Origin: Moniliophthora roreri | Taxonomy: Eukaryota; Basidiomycota; Agaricomycetes; Agaricales; Marasmiaceae | Direction: 5' to 3' | DNA length: 64,000 nucleotides | Assembly: GCA_001466705.2 (NCBI GenBank) | Contig: LATX02000216.1 | Span: 331,492 to 395,491 of the forward strand | Shown: positions 1 through 11,499 of the stretch, piece by piece | Layout of the letters: the number at the start of each line of letters is the position of its first letter | How positions within the stretch are numbered: position 1 is the first letter of the stretch | Program-made: the position numbers and the translations under genes | The notes under the pieces: model-generated | Databases searched by the model: none | What the model was told of the DNA's origin: nothing | What the model saw: the letters and a program-made list of their open reading frames with translations, nothing else

Positions 1-8
1 TGTGTATC

Positions 9-660
9 TCATGATGTTCGTACTGCTTCCTGACAATTGGCGACTGACTCGGTACACCGGAACCGGGCCCATGTGTCCAGAAATTTACGTGCGGCTGCAA
101 TGAGGCATTCAGCAACCCACAGCAAAACGCGGAGATATAGCAAGTATACCAGTCTTAGAATAAGGCCAAATGAAAAAAGCAGGCCAGTACATGCTGATAA
201 ACAAAGTAAGCCAACACAGCTCTGTCTCACTACACGAAAGAGCGGGCAAAGTTTAAATTGAGGACGGAATTGTCAGTCATGAGCTCAAAAGGGGCTTCGA
301 TTACACGGACAGATACTCTAGCCTGCGACATGGACATTATTGACACAGAGATCGCCATCTCGACGTAATCTGTAACCCTTCTGTCGTCTTCGTTTGTTGA
401 AACTTATCCGTTGTTCTAGGAGAAGCAGTATCGGGAACAGGACTTTTGATGTATCTGTCGTTTGGGGAGAGGGATCAATGATATATTAATTATCCCATGT
501 ACGAGAATGGGAATTCTCACTGACAAGGTACTGTTCGAAGGTAGATTTGTGCTGACAATGTGGATTCAGAAATGAAAAGAATCAGTAGCCAAGAGAGAAG
601 GTAGTACCCACGCATTCCATGGTATCGTAGAGAGCAAAACCGCCCATGGATAACGAGGAA
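9..660 (-). pseudogene. remnant of a membrane-protein gene
   Basis: On the minus strand, 9-230 encodes a strongly hydrophobic stretch ending in a segment resembling 'ECLIAAARKFLDTWAR'. The same end recurs in gamma at 51616-51810 as 'ECLVAAARKSLNAWAQ'. Between about 245 and 420 a second frame reads 'VEMAISVSIMSMSQARVSV' and then 'EAPFELMTDN', and it is also recognisable in beta (36.49-36.65 kb) and gamma (51.83-51.96 kb). Near 620-660 the minus strand reads 'SMGGFALYDTM', which resembles the 'MGGFALYDGD' motif of the membrane proteins at 46.6, 55.4 and 34.4 kb. I take this as pieces of one or more multi-pass membrane-protein genes of that type. Frame breaks prevent an exon model and the function is unknown. 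Confidence 0.4.
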
Positions 661-689
661 CCATACGGTAAACTACCCTTGATTATAGT

Positions 690-1049
690 TTGTCATAAAA
701 GGAGTCAGTGCTAAAGCGGGGCTCCACTGACCTTTAGGGACTTTGGCAATGGCTTGTAGTATGAGGACGATAAATGCGACGCCATTGAACGGTGGGACCT
801 ATGGACGTACGAAAATATGATGGAGCGGCGAGAGAGCGCCCATCTATGCTGCAAGAGATTGACGTTGAGCGGAGAGGAAGGTATGAATGAGGTTACTGTA
901 TGGCAATCAAGGGTTTGCTGGGTGTCGTTCTGAGAAGTAATGGGACGATCCATTTCAAAATTGACGCCTAATACAAAAATAAGACCCGTGAATCTGCAAC
1001 AAGCATTTGTGTAACCAATGAAAAGTAGAATAGACGTCAATGCGAGCAA
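690..1049 (-). pseudogene. hydrophobic exon remnant, unknown gene
   Basis: Minus-strand reading frames include a hydrophobic segment near 740-790 ('FNGVAFIVLILQAIA') and another near 960-1045. Close relatives occur in beta (41.15-41.36 kb, 'SFIPSSPLNV' then 'SRRSVIFSYVH') and, for the first hydrophobic segment, at 62.2-62.3 kb ('FNGIVFIVLILGVIAIIG'). The stretch around 'SRRSIIFSYVHRSHRSM' is well preserved between alpha and beta. I do not recognise the family. It may be an exon of the same membrane-protein gene remnant or only a conserved non-coding part of the duplicated unit. Confidence 0.3.
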
Positions 1050-1253
1050 GAAATTGGCTATAGCTGTCTACAGGTCCGGAATCGATATGGCCGTCAGAGA
1101 AGAGAAAAAGATGGCGCAGCGTGGGAAATGTACCTGGCGTTGTTGGCGACGATGCCGCGTGTCAGCCGTCTTTCTCTCTGCCATTAGTTCCCAAATTCTC
1201 AATTGCGCAGAGACGTCAGGGACTCCACTCAGACTCTGGATGGATGACTTGAG

Positions 1254-2441
1254 GTGAGTTACTGCTGGCTTTTCCTCGGTTCATCTTCTCAATTCATCGA
1301 TGCTTTCTCAGACAAAGATCAAACTCACGACGGATACACTCGTCCCAACTCTGCACCTATATCGCTAGCAAACTGGCAGATTCCTTGGGACACAGGTCCC
1401 ACCACGAGTGATGGAAAGTTGGATATCCATTTGAATACTTATGTACGCCCCCTTTCTCTCCCTCTATCATTTTGTGATGCCAACACCCACTACAGAGTAA
1501 CGATCCAAAACCTTTATGCTGCGAAAACGTTCTTTCGTCTGCTGCTCTCCACACGCCTCCTCCCTCAACCCCAACCGATGGCACACGTTCAATGATGTAT
1601 CGTCAACATCAGCCGCTGCCAACAGTGATACAATGACATTGTTACCCGCCACCCCTTTTCTTAAAGCCATCACGACGCTCAGAAACCTATCCCAGAGCCT
1701 AACTTTGCTACAGCAAGTGATAGCCACCCCAGCTTTGACTTTGAACCAGAAACCGAGTGGTCAAACAAGGGCAAGATCACGCTGACGTACATGGAATGGC
1801 AGACGAACCCTGCGAATGTCGTAGAAGCTTCGCAGACCACGTTGACGGGAGGATACCTGTGGCGATAATTCGGGCTAATATGGCGGGTGATCCGAGGTTT
1901 CGATGGATGGTTGTTCGGCCGAAATCGAGTGCCGGTTCTTTTGGTGGAGGCGATTACGCCGGGTTTGGCGCTGGTGCGGGATACAGTCAGTAGCTGGAGG
2001 TGGCGTTAGGAATCGTCAGAGTCAGTATCTTTGGATGCCTATGCTGCAGAATGCGTTTCGAAGATTTGGACCGAGGCTGGGTGTGCAAGAGGGAAGCCAC
2101 GTAGCGGCAGAGTAGGAATCTTCAGCGGGCTTACGTATCCGGTAGACTTTGCCTACCCACCATGGTCATAGGTATTTTCTCCTTTCAACTTTTCCCTTTT
2201 GTGACGAACGCTAATGGTACCTTGGAATCGCAGCACTTCAGTTACTACAATGCACCTTAACGTATCAACTACAAAACACTCTCATTACCCCCGAAGGCTG
2301 GAAATCGTCAAGCAAGAGCAGGGAGCGTTTAGCTATTATACGGAGGATTATAGGTTGAGAGTCGGCGAGAAGACGAGGAATGTGCATGTTGCTTGTCGGG
2401 TGAGTGGTGTTTCTTCTGGCTTTCGAGTCTTCGGCGTTTAG
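1254..2441 (+). pseudogene. decayed unknown gene of the duplicated unit
   Basis: Plus-strand frames are shared with beta (41.7-42.8 kb), delta (45.1-45.6 kb) and gamma (52.7-53.7 kb). Recurring pieces include 'YTRPNSAPISLA', 'LLPATPFLKAITT', 'ITLTYMEWQTNPA', 'EAITPGLALV' and a stretch around 2030-2070. In every copy the frame is broken within about 300 bases, and different pieces lie in different frames. Possible introns (for example a GT...CAG stretch before 'cacttcagttactac' near 2236) cannot be assigned securely. I do not recognise a domain. It is best described as a multi-copy gene that has died in every copy visible here. Confidence 0.35.
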
Positions 2442-2449
2442 TTTTGGGT

Positions 2450-4055
2450 GATTTGATGCCTCTTTTCTTTGAATTATGGTGTTCTTTGACTGCCTGATGG
2501 GCGGCTATACGCATTGATTTCAAGACGACGTTGACATACTTCTTTCCCGTTATGCCCTTCCCAGGGCTTGATTCTTTTGTTTCGCGATCCGGCATGTCTT
2601 GTGACTGATCTACATACTGCCTTTTGTCCGGCCGTTGCGTTTCTGGGCTCTGTTCATGATTGGGTTCGCCGAGAAGTATTTTCGTTGGTGCTAGTGCTTT
2701 TTGTTTGAGGTTCCCCCGTCAGCGCGTTTCGCGGATACTTGTGATCTATTTCTATCCTTTTACTGTAGCTCAGGAATGGTATCCCTCTCGTCACCGTCGT
2801 CGTCGAGACAGCGCCTATGCACCTGTGCTCGAAGTAGGAGTTACCGTTTTTCTTGCCACGCGGTCGACACCATCCGGTTCGGTTCTTGAGTGCTGTTCCT
2901 TCGTGCTTACCTCGACTCCCCGTCTTCTCCGTCATATCAGTGCTCCGGATTTAGGTCAACGTTGAACAATTACCCTGTTCTTCACTGCCATACCTATACT
3001 CTCTACCTTGTTGTCGTCGAGAGAACTGGACTCTTTCTTGACGTTGATTCATGTTCTGAGTGTATATACATTGACCTTTTTTAATTTATTCAATGTGATG
3101 TCTTCGTGATACCTTCAGACCTATCTCAGTCGTGTCATTTCACACAAACATGTACGGGTCGTATTCAGCACGGGACGGCAAGACTAATCGATGAGCAGGG
3201 CAAATACAATATCAATTCGGAAAGGCCTCAGACTTGGACAGGGTGAATCTGATTCAAGAAACACGTTGGATTACGCACGCCTTCACGTTTACTCAACAGC
3301 CTTCTCCTAAGCTGTCAAAGAACATGAGGTGAGGCCCAAGAGCGGACGAGAGTCAAGAATAGGCAATGTGATTTCTTCCCCCAACTTTGCTGTCCAGCTT
3401 CGTCGAAATTCATCTTTGACAGCCGTTGATTCTATTCGGAAGTCTAACGCACGGTGATTTTACTGATGAGCGAATATCATGTGCATTCTTGAAAAAAGAG
3501 CATACCTGTATAGCTATCGATAGCTATTTGGCGTCGAGAATTAGATGGCTATATGATGTCTGTAATGTTTATGCGACCAGACAACAACCCTTCTCTAATC
3601 TCCTCCAACTTCTCACCCGGTTCTCAAAATCACCACTCCGAAAAGACCCAAACTAGATTTAGGGTGGAAATAGGGTGGAAAGAAGATCTTGAGATGGGAG
3701 TCGAGTGAGTCATATTTCCCGTATCCCTTCTGTGGCTGTCATCTCCAGGCATCCCGAGGCTTCTTTAGCGCTTCCAACCAAACCACGAGGCTGATGCGGG
3801 GGAAACGGAGCAGAGCGTTAATTGTGATAGCAAAAGCGATGGGTGAATGACGACATACCAGGCCTTGAGGTGGAGGTGTTTTGGTGGATAGATCATCGAT
3901 GGGTTGTTGCGGTTCTGCAGCGACACGCCATGAATCCCAGTGAAAATAGGCTCCGAGTCCTGCCGTGAGCAAACGACGTGAGACGATGACAGGCGTCAAC
4001 AGACGTTTATCGTCAAACGTTGAAATTGAGGATTTTAAACGACGTGCGATGGGGC
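2450..4055. other. downstream part of unit alpha, no gene supported
   Basis: This stretch contains sequence shared with beta (42.9-44.45 kb), gamma (53.7-54.3 kb) and a short piece at 63.37-63.61 kb. The T-rich stretch around 3040-3110, ending in 'atgtgatgtcttcgtgata', looks like a transcript end, because similar stretches follow the unit elsewhere (43.57-43.62 kb, 34.02-34.06 kb). Open frames here are short, differ between copies and were not accepted as genes. Confidence 0.4.
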
Positions 4056-4071
4056 CATAACATTTTCACGT

Positions 4072-4880
4072 AACGCATGTAAGTAACGTTACTGACTTGC
4101 ATGTCAGTAACGGTCAAGTAACATTACAGTAACATACCTTAGAACATAAAGTAGCAGTATGTCATAGAAATGTGAGAGGATGACAATCAATGGACGTACC
4201 TTGTAAGTAACGTTTCAGGTGAGTCGTCGCCGTTGCTGTTCAACTTGCTCCTGTCATCGCTAGTTCCCAAAACCCATGACGTGATTGATGATACTGATCT
4301 TATCGGATCAGTTCCCAGGCTTAGTACGTCAAGATGAAGCAGAAAGAACACGTCGTGAGGCTCCTCGGCCCAAGCCAGAATCAGTGAAGAAGTAGTACTT
4401 GGGCAAATTGTCTCTGGTATGCAGTACGTCGTACTGTAGAGAAAGGAACTGAAACTATAAAANAATAGCTGTCTATGTGCTGTGCTGAACTTGTCTATCA
4501 CACTTCATTAATTTATGACTGAGGTTCCACACTTCTAGCCTCATTGTTAGATGATGGTAGTGCTAGTCATTGGAATGATATTGCTAAAGTTCACAAAGTG
4601 TTGACCATTGAGCAGGACATGCAAGTAACAGCCTGCAATGACCAAGTATATTTCTGTAATGCTCCAGCAACTGTAAGTAACATGTAAGTAACAGTCAGTG
4701 CTGTGTAAGTAACATGTCAGTAACAGTGCGTAACATGTAAGTAATGGTGCATAACATGTAAGTAACAGTGTGTTATGTGTAAGTAACTGCACATACCATG
4801 TTAGAAACATGCTGATAACAGTCAGAGACCTGTAAGCAACTGTTAGTGACTCCAAAGTGAATTATTAGTTACTGTAAGTA
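4072..4880. repeat. AGTAAC-rich array at the left end of the block
   Basis: Dense copies of 'GTAAGTAAC', 'CAGTAAC' and 'ATGTAAGTAAC' occur at 4072-4140 and 4665-4860, with a few more near 5340-5380. The same motif occurs in the opposite orientation ('TTACTG', 'GTTAC') at 16874-16975. Arrays of short motifs in inverted orientation near two ends are typical of the transposase-binding subterminal regions of DNA transposons. A clean terminal inverted repeat was not found. Confidence 0.55.
4463..4463. other. contig join (single n)
   Basis: A single ambiguous base lies between 'aaa' and 'aat'. By analogy with the other five it probably marks a scaffolding join with a very short or unresolved overlap. 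Confidence 0.5.
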
Positions 4881-5679
4881 ATAATAAGCTCAATAGATCA
4901 CACACAGGTTAAATAACACAGAATAGCTTCACAACTGCATGCTACAATCATCCTATAAGTACACTGGCACTGGAGAAGGGTCTCCATCTCTTAAGTTCTT
5001 ATGTTCAAAAGTATGATTTGTTCTCAAGAAACCAGCATAAATAATAGACACAATGACTATTGAACTGAAAGTCCAGTAATGTTGTAAAATGTAAGAATGT
5101 TGTAGAGTAGGGGGGTATAGGAGTGATTGTGTGCCCTCAGCAACAATAGAAGTGGTCATGATTGAAAACACCGGCAAGTTGTGTACTTTTCCACCGTGGG
5201 AAACATATTGACCACTCCGGTGAAGCAACTGCAAAAAACAGGTTTGAAAGCCACAAATGAATTTCTGAGTGATAACAGACAAAGGATACAGAAGGAATTG
5301 AGGGAATGGTGACAGGAAGTAAATGAAAGTGACAGGGAAGTAAATGTCAGTAACAGTAAGTAACGGAAATAGCATTACTTACACTGTTATGGGAATTTGA
5401 TCATGCCCCATGTGATGTATTAGGTAATATAATGATTTATTTCTACAGTATGACAGTCAATGACGACATGGGACGAGCGATGCTGGGTGTGATAAATAGA
5501 AATGAAACTGTACAGCACTGATAGCTGACAACCTGAGACATCCTGATATGCCTTACCCAGCCTCTGCCACCTCCCCATCCTCATCCTGAGCTGCCTTCTT
5601 ACTCAATCTGCTCTTGCAATTCTATAGCTGAGGAGAGATTAGAAAGCCAAACTGTGTCCAAGATACAGACTATATACTT
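4881..5679. other. transposon-block DNA, nothing recognised
   Basis: AT-rich, CpG-poor sequence with a few more AGTAAC motifs near 5340-5380. The minus-strand frame at 4953-5375 shows no family motif and no paralogue in the window, so it was not accepted. Confidence 0.4.
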
Positions 5680-6960
5680 TCATTTCCTTGGCATTCTGAG
5701 ATAGACATTTCTACTTCTTGTTGGCATCTCTGAGAAGGGATTTGGGTCCATTTTTACTGAGATAATCTTTGTTGAAGAGATTTCTGTTAATATGAACATG
5801 AGCAGGATTGGTATTGGTGAAAAGGTGAAGCACACATACCTGGGGCCATTGCTGTTGTTGATTGCCTCTGAGAAAAGTTTACTGGCTGCTTTTGACTTTG
5901 CTCTAGCAGTTTTAGGCCCAGTCATAGTCACAGTAGTTGACACCATTGTAGAATTTGAGTTGGATGATGCAATGAGGTTCAGTGCATTCAAGCAAGTGTT
6001 TGAGCTGACAGTGGTATCATTTGAGGTAGCAACATTTGAGGCAGTGGGGGTACTATTCAGGGTGGTAGTGTTGATGTTTGAGGTGGAAGGCATGTCATTC
6101 AAATCCATGTCTTTCATGGCCACATCACTCAGAATGGTGGTCGAGATGGTGTTCAGTGAGGTGGTTGATGTTGTGTTTGGCAGCATTGTTACAGTGTAAG
6201 CATCTGTGTCTGTTGACATGGCAGTGACAAGGCTTCTGAATGTTAAGATTAGTATAACAGCATACTTACAAAGTCAATAGAGGCAGATATACAGCAGATT
6301 TATCTGAGGAAGAAACCATGAGTACCAAGAAATATTACAGGAGGGATGTACCTTTCATCATTGCTTTGGCTGGACAGTCCCTCACTCTTGTGATGTGCTA
6401 GTCTTGAGTGTGCTTGGACCAGGTTGAGATTGTGACAAGGCAGAGTCATGTGCTTTTGAGGAGTCAGAGGAGCTTGAGAAGAGCTGAGTGGAGGTGACTG
6501 AACATGGAGATGAGGTAGAGATACAAGCAGAGGTGTTGATGGCAATAGTAGCAGCTGATACTGATGCTGGAGAGTCTGCTGATAATGAAGTGGAAGTAGG
6601 AAGAACAGGGGGTTGAATGATAGCAGAACTGGATGTAGAGGTGGTTGCAGAAGGGGGTTCTGAGCTATTGTCAATTACAATGACATTTGTGGGCAGAGCA
6701 GCTGAAGCATTTGACAGATTGTTGATTTTCTGACATTTTTTCTTGGTGGATTCTACTGTATGCTGCTCTTCTGTTTTCATTCACAGTCGCTTTGTCCCAC
6801 CACTGCCCAAAGGATTGAGAATGAATCCTAGTTTGATTATAAGCTGTGCTGAGATTATATATAATAAGACTCACATTTGCACAAACCCTTTGCCCAATGG
6901 TTCAGATTCCAGTCCAAAAACTTCACTGAACAGAATCTGTTGACCCTCCACCATCCTTTG
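5680..6960 (-). pseudogene. Ser/Thr-rich transposon-associated gene remnant
   Basis: There are two minus-strand frames, 6382-6780 and 5680-6219, both very rich in Ser, Thr, Ala and Asn. The second contains a basic patch 'KTARAKSKAASK'. Upstream (6700-6960) lie pieces reading 'SEPLGKGFVQ' and 'SFGQWWDKATVNEN', which resemble an N-terminal segment I associate with accessory proteins of agaric transposons, though only weakly. A similar arrangement on the plus strand at 32.3-32.95 kb has 'RWAKTLIEHFNN' followed by Ser/Thr-rich sequence. Low complexity makes any functional claim unsafe. It is probably an accessory frame of a large DNA transposon. Confidence 0.35.
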
Positions 6961-7215
6961 CAAAGTCCAAGCTTGTGGAATTTCTTGCTGTCAACCAAAT
7001 AAGCAGTCATGTAGTTGAATGCAGTCTCAGAGCAAAGTTTCTATTGTTCAGGGTCCAGATAGTAGGGCTCCTAGTGGATCAGATTAGGATCAGATATGGA
7101 TTCATCTGTTTGGATGTTGGTGGTTGAGAGAGCAATCCACATCAACAGATGGTATCTGCTGAATGGTCCAATAATCCAATGGATGGGTGCTAAGCCAGCA
7201 CTTCACAATGAAACT

Positions 7216-8550
7216 TCCTTCCTATAGTGAAAATCTTGCCCCTATGCCAGTATTGTCTCCTTGTTCATCTTCAATCCCTTCAGCAAGTCTCAAGCTGCCC
7301 TATAAGCCTTCAAGATGTGATATCATGTTGAGAATATTATGTTTGGAGCCACTCAGAGGGAGGGAGAATAGATAGGGCTTTCAGGTGCAGGACATTGATC
7401 TAGTTGTGCAGCATTTCAAGTGTCTGACCATTATACCTATTTGTTGTGTACAGAGTTGAGACAAGTTCATATATTGTACCCAAAACAGCTAAAATACAAG
7501 TCAAAGGTTAGTCAGATAGATGGATAATGGCTGATATATCACCCACTACTGCCATGAAGGTCAAAAAGGTGACCATGGAAAGCCCTGGGCATGACTCTGG
7601 TCAACCTAACAAAACCCAATGACAACCATCTGCACCACATGATCAATCCACTGCTCATCATTGGATTGCTCAGATGCCATCTGTCAGATAGTGCTTGTTG
7701 AGAAGCCCATCTGCCATCCGAATCTAACCTCTTATTGCTTGGATGACAGCAGATCATTCAATCTACTAGGAGCACTACTTGATAGTTCCCATAGAGTTCA
7801 TTGAATGTGCTATAGCAAGCTGAGCTCATCTCTGAGCAATGTCCTCTGCTAATGGGGTTCTCTTTCTCATTCTCCAAGAAGCCTAGCTTGTCAATGTCTT
7901 TTCTGTTCTGTGATTTGTAGTTTTTTTGCATGTGTTGTCCATTTCTTATGAAGTTACAAAGAGAATAATCACACTTAGTTTTTTCTGGTGAGTGTTTGGT
8001 AATGAAACTTGAGAGTGCTGAAGAGGAAGGTAGTGAAGCTAATGTACTGGATTGCAATGCTGTGGCAAGAGTCTGGTATTGCATGCTTGTTTGACTATGA
8101 AACCTGCTATGAGTCACAGGAAAAAAGGCCTGAAGAATATCATGCATGTCAATGTGTCAGCTTGTGCTTTAAACATGAGATTTTCCTTGTACATCTTCTG
8201 TTATGCTACTTGTGCAGCAATGCTTGAAAACTAATCTAAGCACTATTGCTCAAGTTTACAAAGTCAAGTTTGAGTATGCTCAAAGGGGCCTTTGAGGTTC
8301 AGAGTTCCTTTGGTCATTGCATTTGATGCAAGTAGATAGATTTAACAAGGTCAAGCTGAAGAGCTAAGACCTGGGTACAAGTGCTTAAATAAGTACATCC
8401 AATGTCTATGTAATATCATTTGTATAAGCAGTAGAATTGGTAAAACATAAGTAATGTCTGACTCTGTCAGTGTATGCTGATAAACTAGCATTACAGGCAT
8501 GAGAAGGAAAAGAGAGCTGAGAAGGTGGATGTGTCCAATGTGAAAAGAAG
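7216..8550. repeat. left copy of a 1,335-bp assembly duplication
   Basis: The sequence appears identical to 8552-9886, and every open frame in it recurs 1,336 bases later with the same translation. The two copies are separated only by the n at 8551. The left copy ends at the n and the right copy begins just after it, as expected when two overlapping contigs are laid end to end without merging. Treat as one locus. Confidence 0.85.
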
Positions 8551-8551
8551 N
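8551..8551. other. contig join (single n) with unmerged overlap
   Basis: It lies exactly between the two copies of the 1,335-bp duplication. Confidence 0.85.
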
Positions 8552-9886
8552 TCCTTCCTATAGTGAAAATCTTGCCCCTATGCCAGTATTGTCTCCTTGT
8601 TCATCTTCAATCCCTTCAGCAAGTCTCAAGCTGCCCTATAAGCCTTCAAGATGTGATATCATGTTGAGAATATTATGTTTGGAGCCACTCAGAGGGAGGG
8701 AGAATAGATAGGGCTTTCAGGTGCAGGACATTGATCTAGTTGTGCAGCATTTCAAGTGTCTGACCATTATACCTATTTGTTGTGTACAGAGTTGAGACAA
8801 GTTCATATATTGTACCCAAAACAGCTAAAATACAAGTCAAAGGTTAGTCAGATAGATGGATAATGGCTGATATATCACCCACTACTGCCATGAAGGTCAA
8901 AAAGGTGACCATGGAAAGCCCTGGGCATGACTCTGGTCAACCTAACAAAACCCAATGACAACCATCTGCACCACATGATCAATCCACTGCTCATCATTGG
9001 ATTGCTCAGATGCCATCTGTCAGATAGTGCTTGTTGAGAAGCCCATCTGCCATCCGAATCTAACCTCTTATTGCTTGGATGACAGCAGATCATTCAATCT
9101 ACTAGGAGCACTACTTGATAGTTCCCATAGAGTTCATTGAATGTGCTATAGCAAGCTGAGCTCATCTCTGAGCAATGTCCTCTGCTAATGGGGTTCTCTT
9201 TCTCATTCTCCAAGAAGCCTAGCTTGTCAATGTCTTTTCTGTTCTGTGATTTGTAGTTTTTTTGCATGTGTTGTCCATTTCTTATGAAGTTACAAAGAGA
9301 ATAATCACACTTAGTTTTTTCTGGTGAGTGTTTGGTAATGAAACTTGAGAGTGCTGAAGAGGAAGGTAGTGAAGCTAATGTACTGGATTGCAATGCTGTG
9401 GCAAGAGTCTGGTATTGCATGCTTGTTTGACTATGAAACCTGCTATGAGTCACAGGAAAAAAGGCCTGAAGAATATCATGCATGTCAATGTGTCAGCTTG
9501 TGCTTTAAACATGAGATTTTCCTTGTACATCTTCTGTTATGCTACTTGTGCAGCAATGCTTGAAAACTAATCTAAGCACTATTGCTCAAGTTTACAAAGT
9601 CAAGTTTGAGTATGCTCAAAGGGGCCTTTGAGGTTCAGAGTTCCTTTGGTCATTGCATTTGATGCAAGTAGATAGATTTAACAAGGTCAAGCTGAAGAGC
9701 TAAGACCTGGGTACAAGTGCTTAAATAAGTACATCCAATGTCTATGTAATATCATTTGTATAAGCAGTAGAATTGGTAAAACATAAGTAATGTCTGACTC
9801 TGTCAGTGTATGCTGATAAACTAGCATTACAGGCATGAGAAGGAAAAGAGAGCTGAGAAGGTGGATGTGTCCAATGTGAAAAGAAG
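8552..9886. repeat. right copy of the 1,335-bp assembly duplication
   Basis: Same sequence as 7216-8550. After 9886 it runs on without a break into unique sequence, so this copy carries the true right-hand context. Confidence 0.85.
9094..9483 (-). pseudogene. possible retrotransposon Gag fragment with degenerate zinc knuckle
   Basis: A 129-codon frame, seen again at 7758-8147 through the assembly duplication. Its middle reads 'CNFIRNGQHMQKNYK', which can be matched to a CCHC knuckle (C-x2-C-x4-H-x4-C) in which the second and last cysteines are lost. Ser/Thr-rich sequence comes before it and a Lys/Asn-rich stretch after it. Copia-type Gag proteins end this way, but no protease, integrase or reverse transcriptase is visible downstream, and the next frame (8875-9093) is not recognisable. 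The call rests on one damaged motif. Confidence 0.25.
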
Positions 9887-9974
9887 CATACTATGAGAAG
9901 GAAAAGGGGGCTGAGAAGGTGTAATAAGTCTGATGAAAAGAGAAGCATATATGTAATAGAGGGAATTTGTAACA
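9587..9974. repeat. dispersed segment also found at 26.12-26.50 kb, copy 1
   Basis: This shares an ordered series of stretches with 26123-26503: 'aaggtcaagct' plus 'agagctaagacct', 'gtgcttaaata', 'atgtaat' and 'gagctgagaaggtg'-like purine-rich sequence, and both finish with 'tgtaaca'. Each copy lies just upstream of a minus-strand transposon-type gene. It could be a solo LTR (TG...CA ends) or a shared 5-prime region of related elements. No target duplication was found. Confidence 0.45.
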
Positions 9975-10543
9975 TCTTCATGTACACCTCATTCCCACTT
10001 CTAAGTAGCTTGTCAGCTGTTGCTGCTTTGATAAGATCCAGGAATTGGTGCTTGTTGAGATCCATCCTGTGATTGTGCTGAGGTATAATCTAGTGCAAGA
10101 GTTAGCATAAGAAGTCAAGAAAACTGTACAACTCATCTGAGACATGTTATGCAAGATGGTCATTGTGGGATACCTAGGCTGTTGATCAAGATTCTGGGAT
10201 GGACTGTAGCTTTATGATATTGAATTTGATGAAAAAGATAGTTTGAGTACTGGATTTGGTGAAGACTGGAGAGTTCTATGAAGGATGCATTGACATGGTG
10301 GTATGGCACAAGACACATTGTCACACATGTGACATACATGTCTGCTAGTGAAACCAGCATGCTATGACTTAGCTTTCTTCACCACAAATCTAAAGGCTTC
10401 TACCTCTATATGAACACTGAGTGTAATTTACAGAAAGAGTTATATACTCCTTGATTTCTATGCATTTTAGTATACAAAATATACATCAACTTCTCTATGC
10501 TGTACTATTAGCAATTATCTTTGGACAGGTCAAGTCCCTCAAT
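9975..10543. other. no gene recognised
   Basis: CpG-poor block DNA. The short minus-strand frames (9978-10163, 10160-10360) show no motif I can name. Confidence 0.4.
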
Positions 10544-11280
10544 AATTTGTCTAAGATAAGACTAGTAGAAAACTACCCTTTTCTATTGGAGGTTTTGTCT
10601 AACTCAGTTTGTTGTGCAAGTGTGGATTGGCATGATCAGAGTTGCTGCATCTAGAATGTCAACAAAACTCTTAGCTAGGTTGATTCTCTTGTTTTACTTC
10701 AAAGTGTTCACCTCCAAAGGAGTATAGATAGGTTTAAAAAATGGGTTTATTTTTCACAAACACACACACAGAAACACAAAGAACATAGGGCACCAAGCAC
10801 AAACACAAGAGCTACAGTCCTGTACAAAGACTTCAGTAGCCGATATAGTCTGACCCTACAGAGTTCAAGACTTCTTTAAGACAACTATAGTACTCAGTGT
10901 ACTGGAAAAGGTCCTAGACCAACTTCTACAAAGAGTTCAGTGCAGGCATACCTCTTGCTAAGACTCTAAGTGTGTCACAACCTGATACTCAACACAGGCC
11001 ACACTCCAAGTGCCCAAGGCTCCTTCTTGGTGTAAAGTGTCTCTTAGAAAAGTGCTATTACACACTTAAGATGTTACTCTTATCTCTTACAATGCAAGTT
11101 CATTATCAGATGTCTATCTCTCTGGAGTCACTCAGAACCAATCTCCAGGGCCTGAAGTGAGAAAGCAAAACTGGAATGGCACACAAATTTATACACCAAA
11201 CAAACTTGTCATGTATTCACAATCAGAGGGGGCAGAGTTACTTGAATATACATGAATATCTAGCTGTCCTTATATATGGT
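10544..11280. repeat. dispersed repeat R1, copy 1 (about 730 bp)
   Basis: It begins near 'atttgtctaag' and ends near 'ccttatatatggt'. The same sequence occurs at 27222-27752 (cut by a contig join) and 28159-28884, with a diverged relative at 23390-24065. Shared landmarks are 'gatcagagtt', an ACAC-rich stretch after 'gggttta', 'agccgatatagtctgaccct', and 'ccagggcctg' followed by 'gtgag'. On the minus strand 'ccatatataagg' resembles a TATA box. The length and the apparent solo copies fit a long terminal repeat, but TG...CA ends and target duplications were not confirmed. Confidence 0.55.
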
Positions 11281-11499
11281 GAAGACAGTAGTTTTGTGCT
11301 TCTTAGGAGGAAGCATCTCAATCCTCCACAGTGCACCTGTCAGTAGTTCTTGGGGCTCAAAGGAGACAGAATCCTTCTACTTCAAGATCATGTTGAACAC
11401 TTGTCAAGTGTGAAGAGTTTCAACATCAAGATAAATTAGATCTGAGTTGAAAGATCAAGTTCAAAGGGGTTTGGAGTTTATTTGATTATTTATAAGATT

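Larger units (their letters stand above)
1..4055. repeat. segmental-duplication unit alpha
   Basis: About 4 kb that recurs colinearly at 36.48-44.45 kb (beta, after removing the hAT element), at 51.5-54.9 kb (gamma) and in part at 44.69-46.16 kb (delta). Landmarks shared in the same order are the 'gtcagtcatgagctc' stretch (about 275), the 'gcagtatcggga' stretch (about 424), 'gagaagagaaaaagatg' (about 1095), 'catggaatggcagacgaa' (about 1790), the 3-prime-like stretch near 3030-3110 and 'gaggctgatgcgggg' (about 3790). The unit carries decayed reading frames on both strands and no intact gene. It ends near 4055, where the transposon block begins. Boundaries are approximate because they were aligned by eye. 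Confidence 0.75.

Noticed and set aside
1254..2441. Beta-glucan synthesis (KRE6-like) gene
   Set aside because: Considered because of scattered similar-looking words, but none of the family's catalytic motifs is present.
5792..6199. 135-codon plus-strand frame rich in Val, Phe and Met
   Set aside because: It is the antisense shadow of the Ser/Thr-rich minus-strand frame at 5680-6219.
7539..9093. Recent tandem duplication of a gene
   Set aside because: The copies are identical and separated only by an n at a contig end; an unmerged overlap explains it better.
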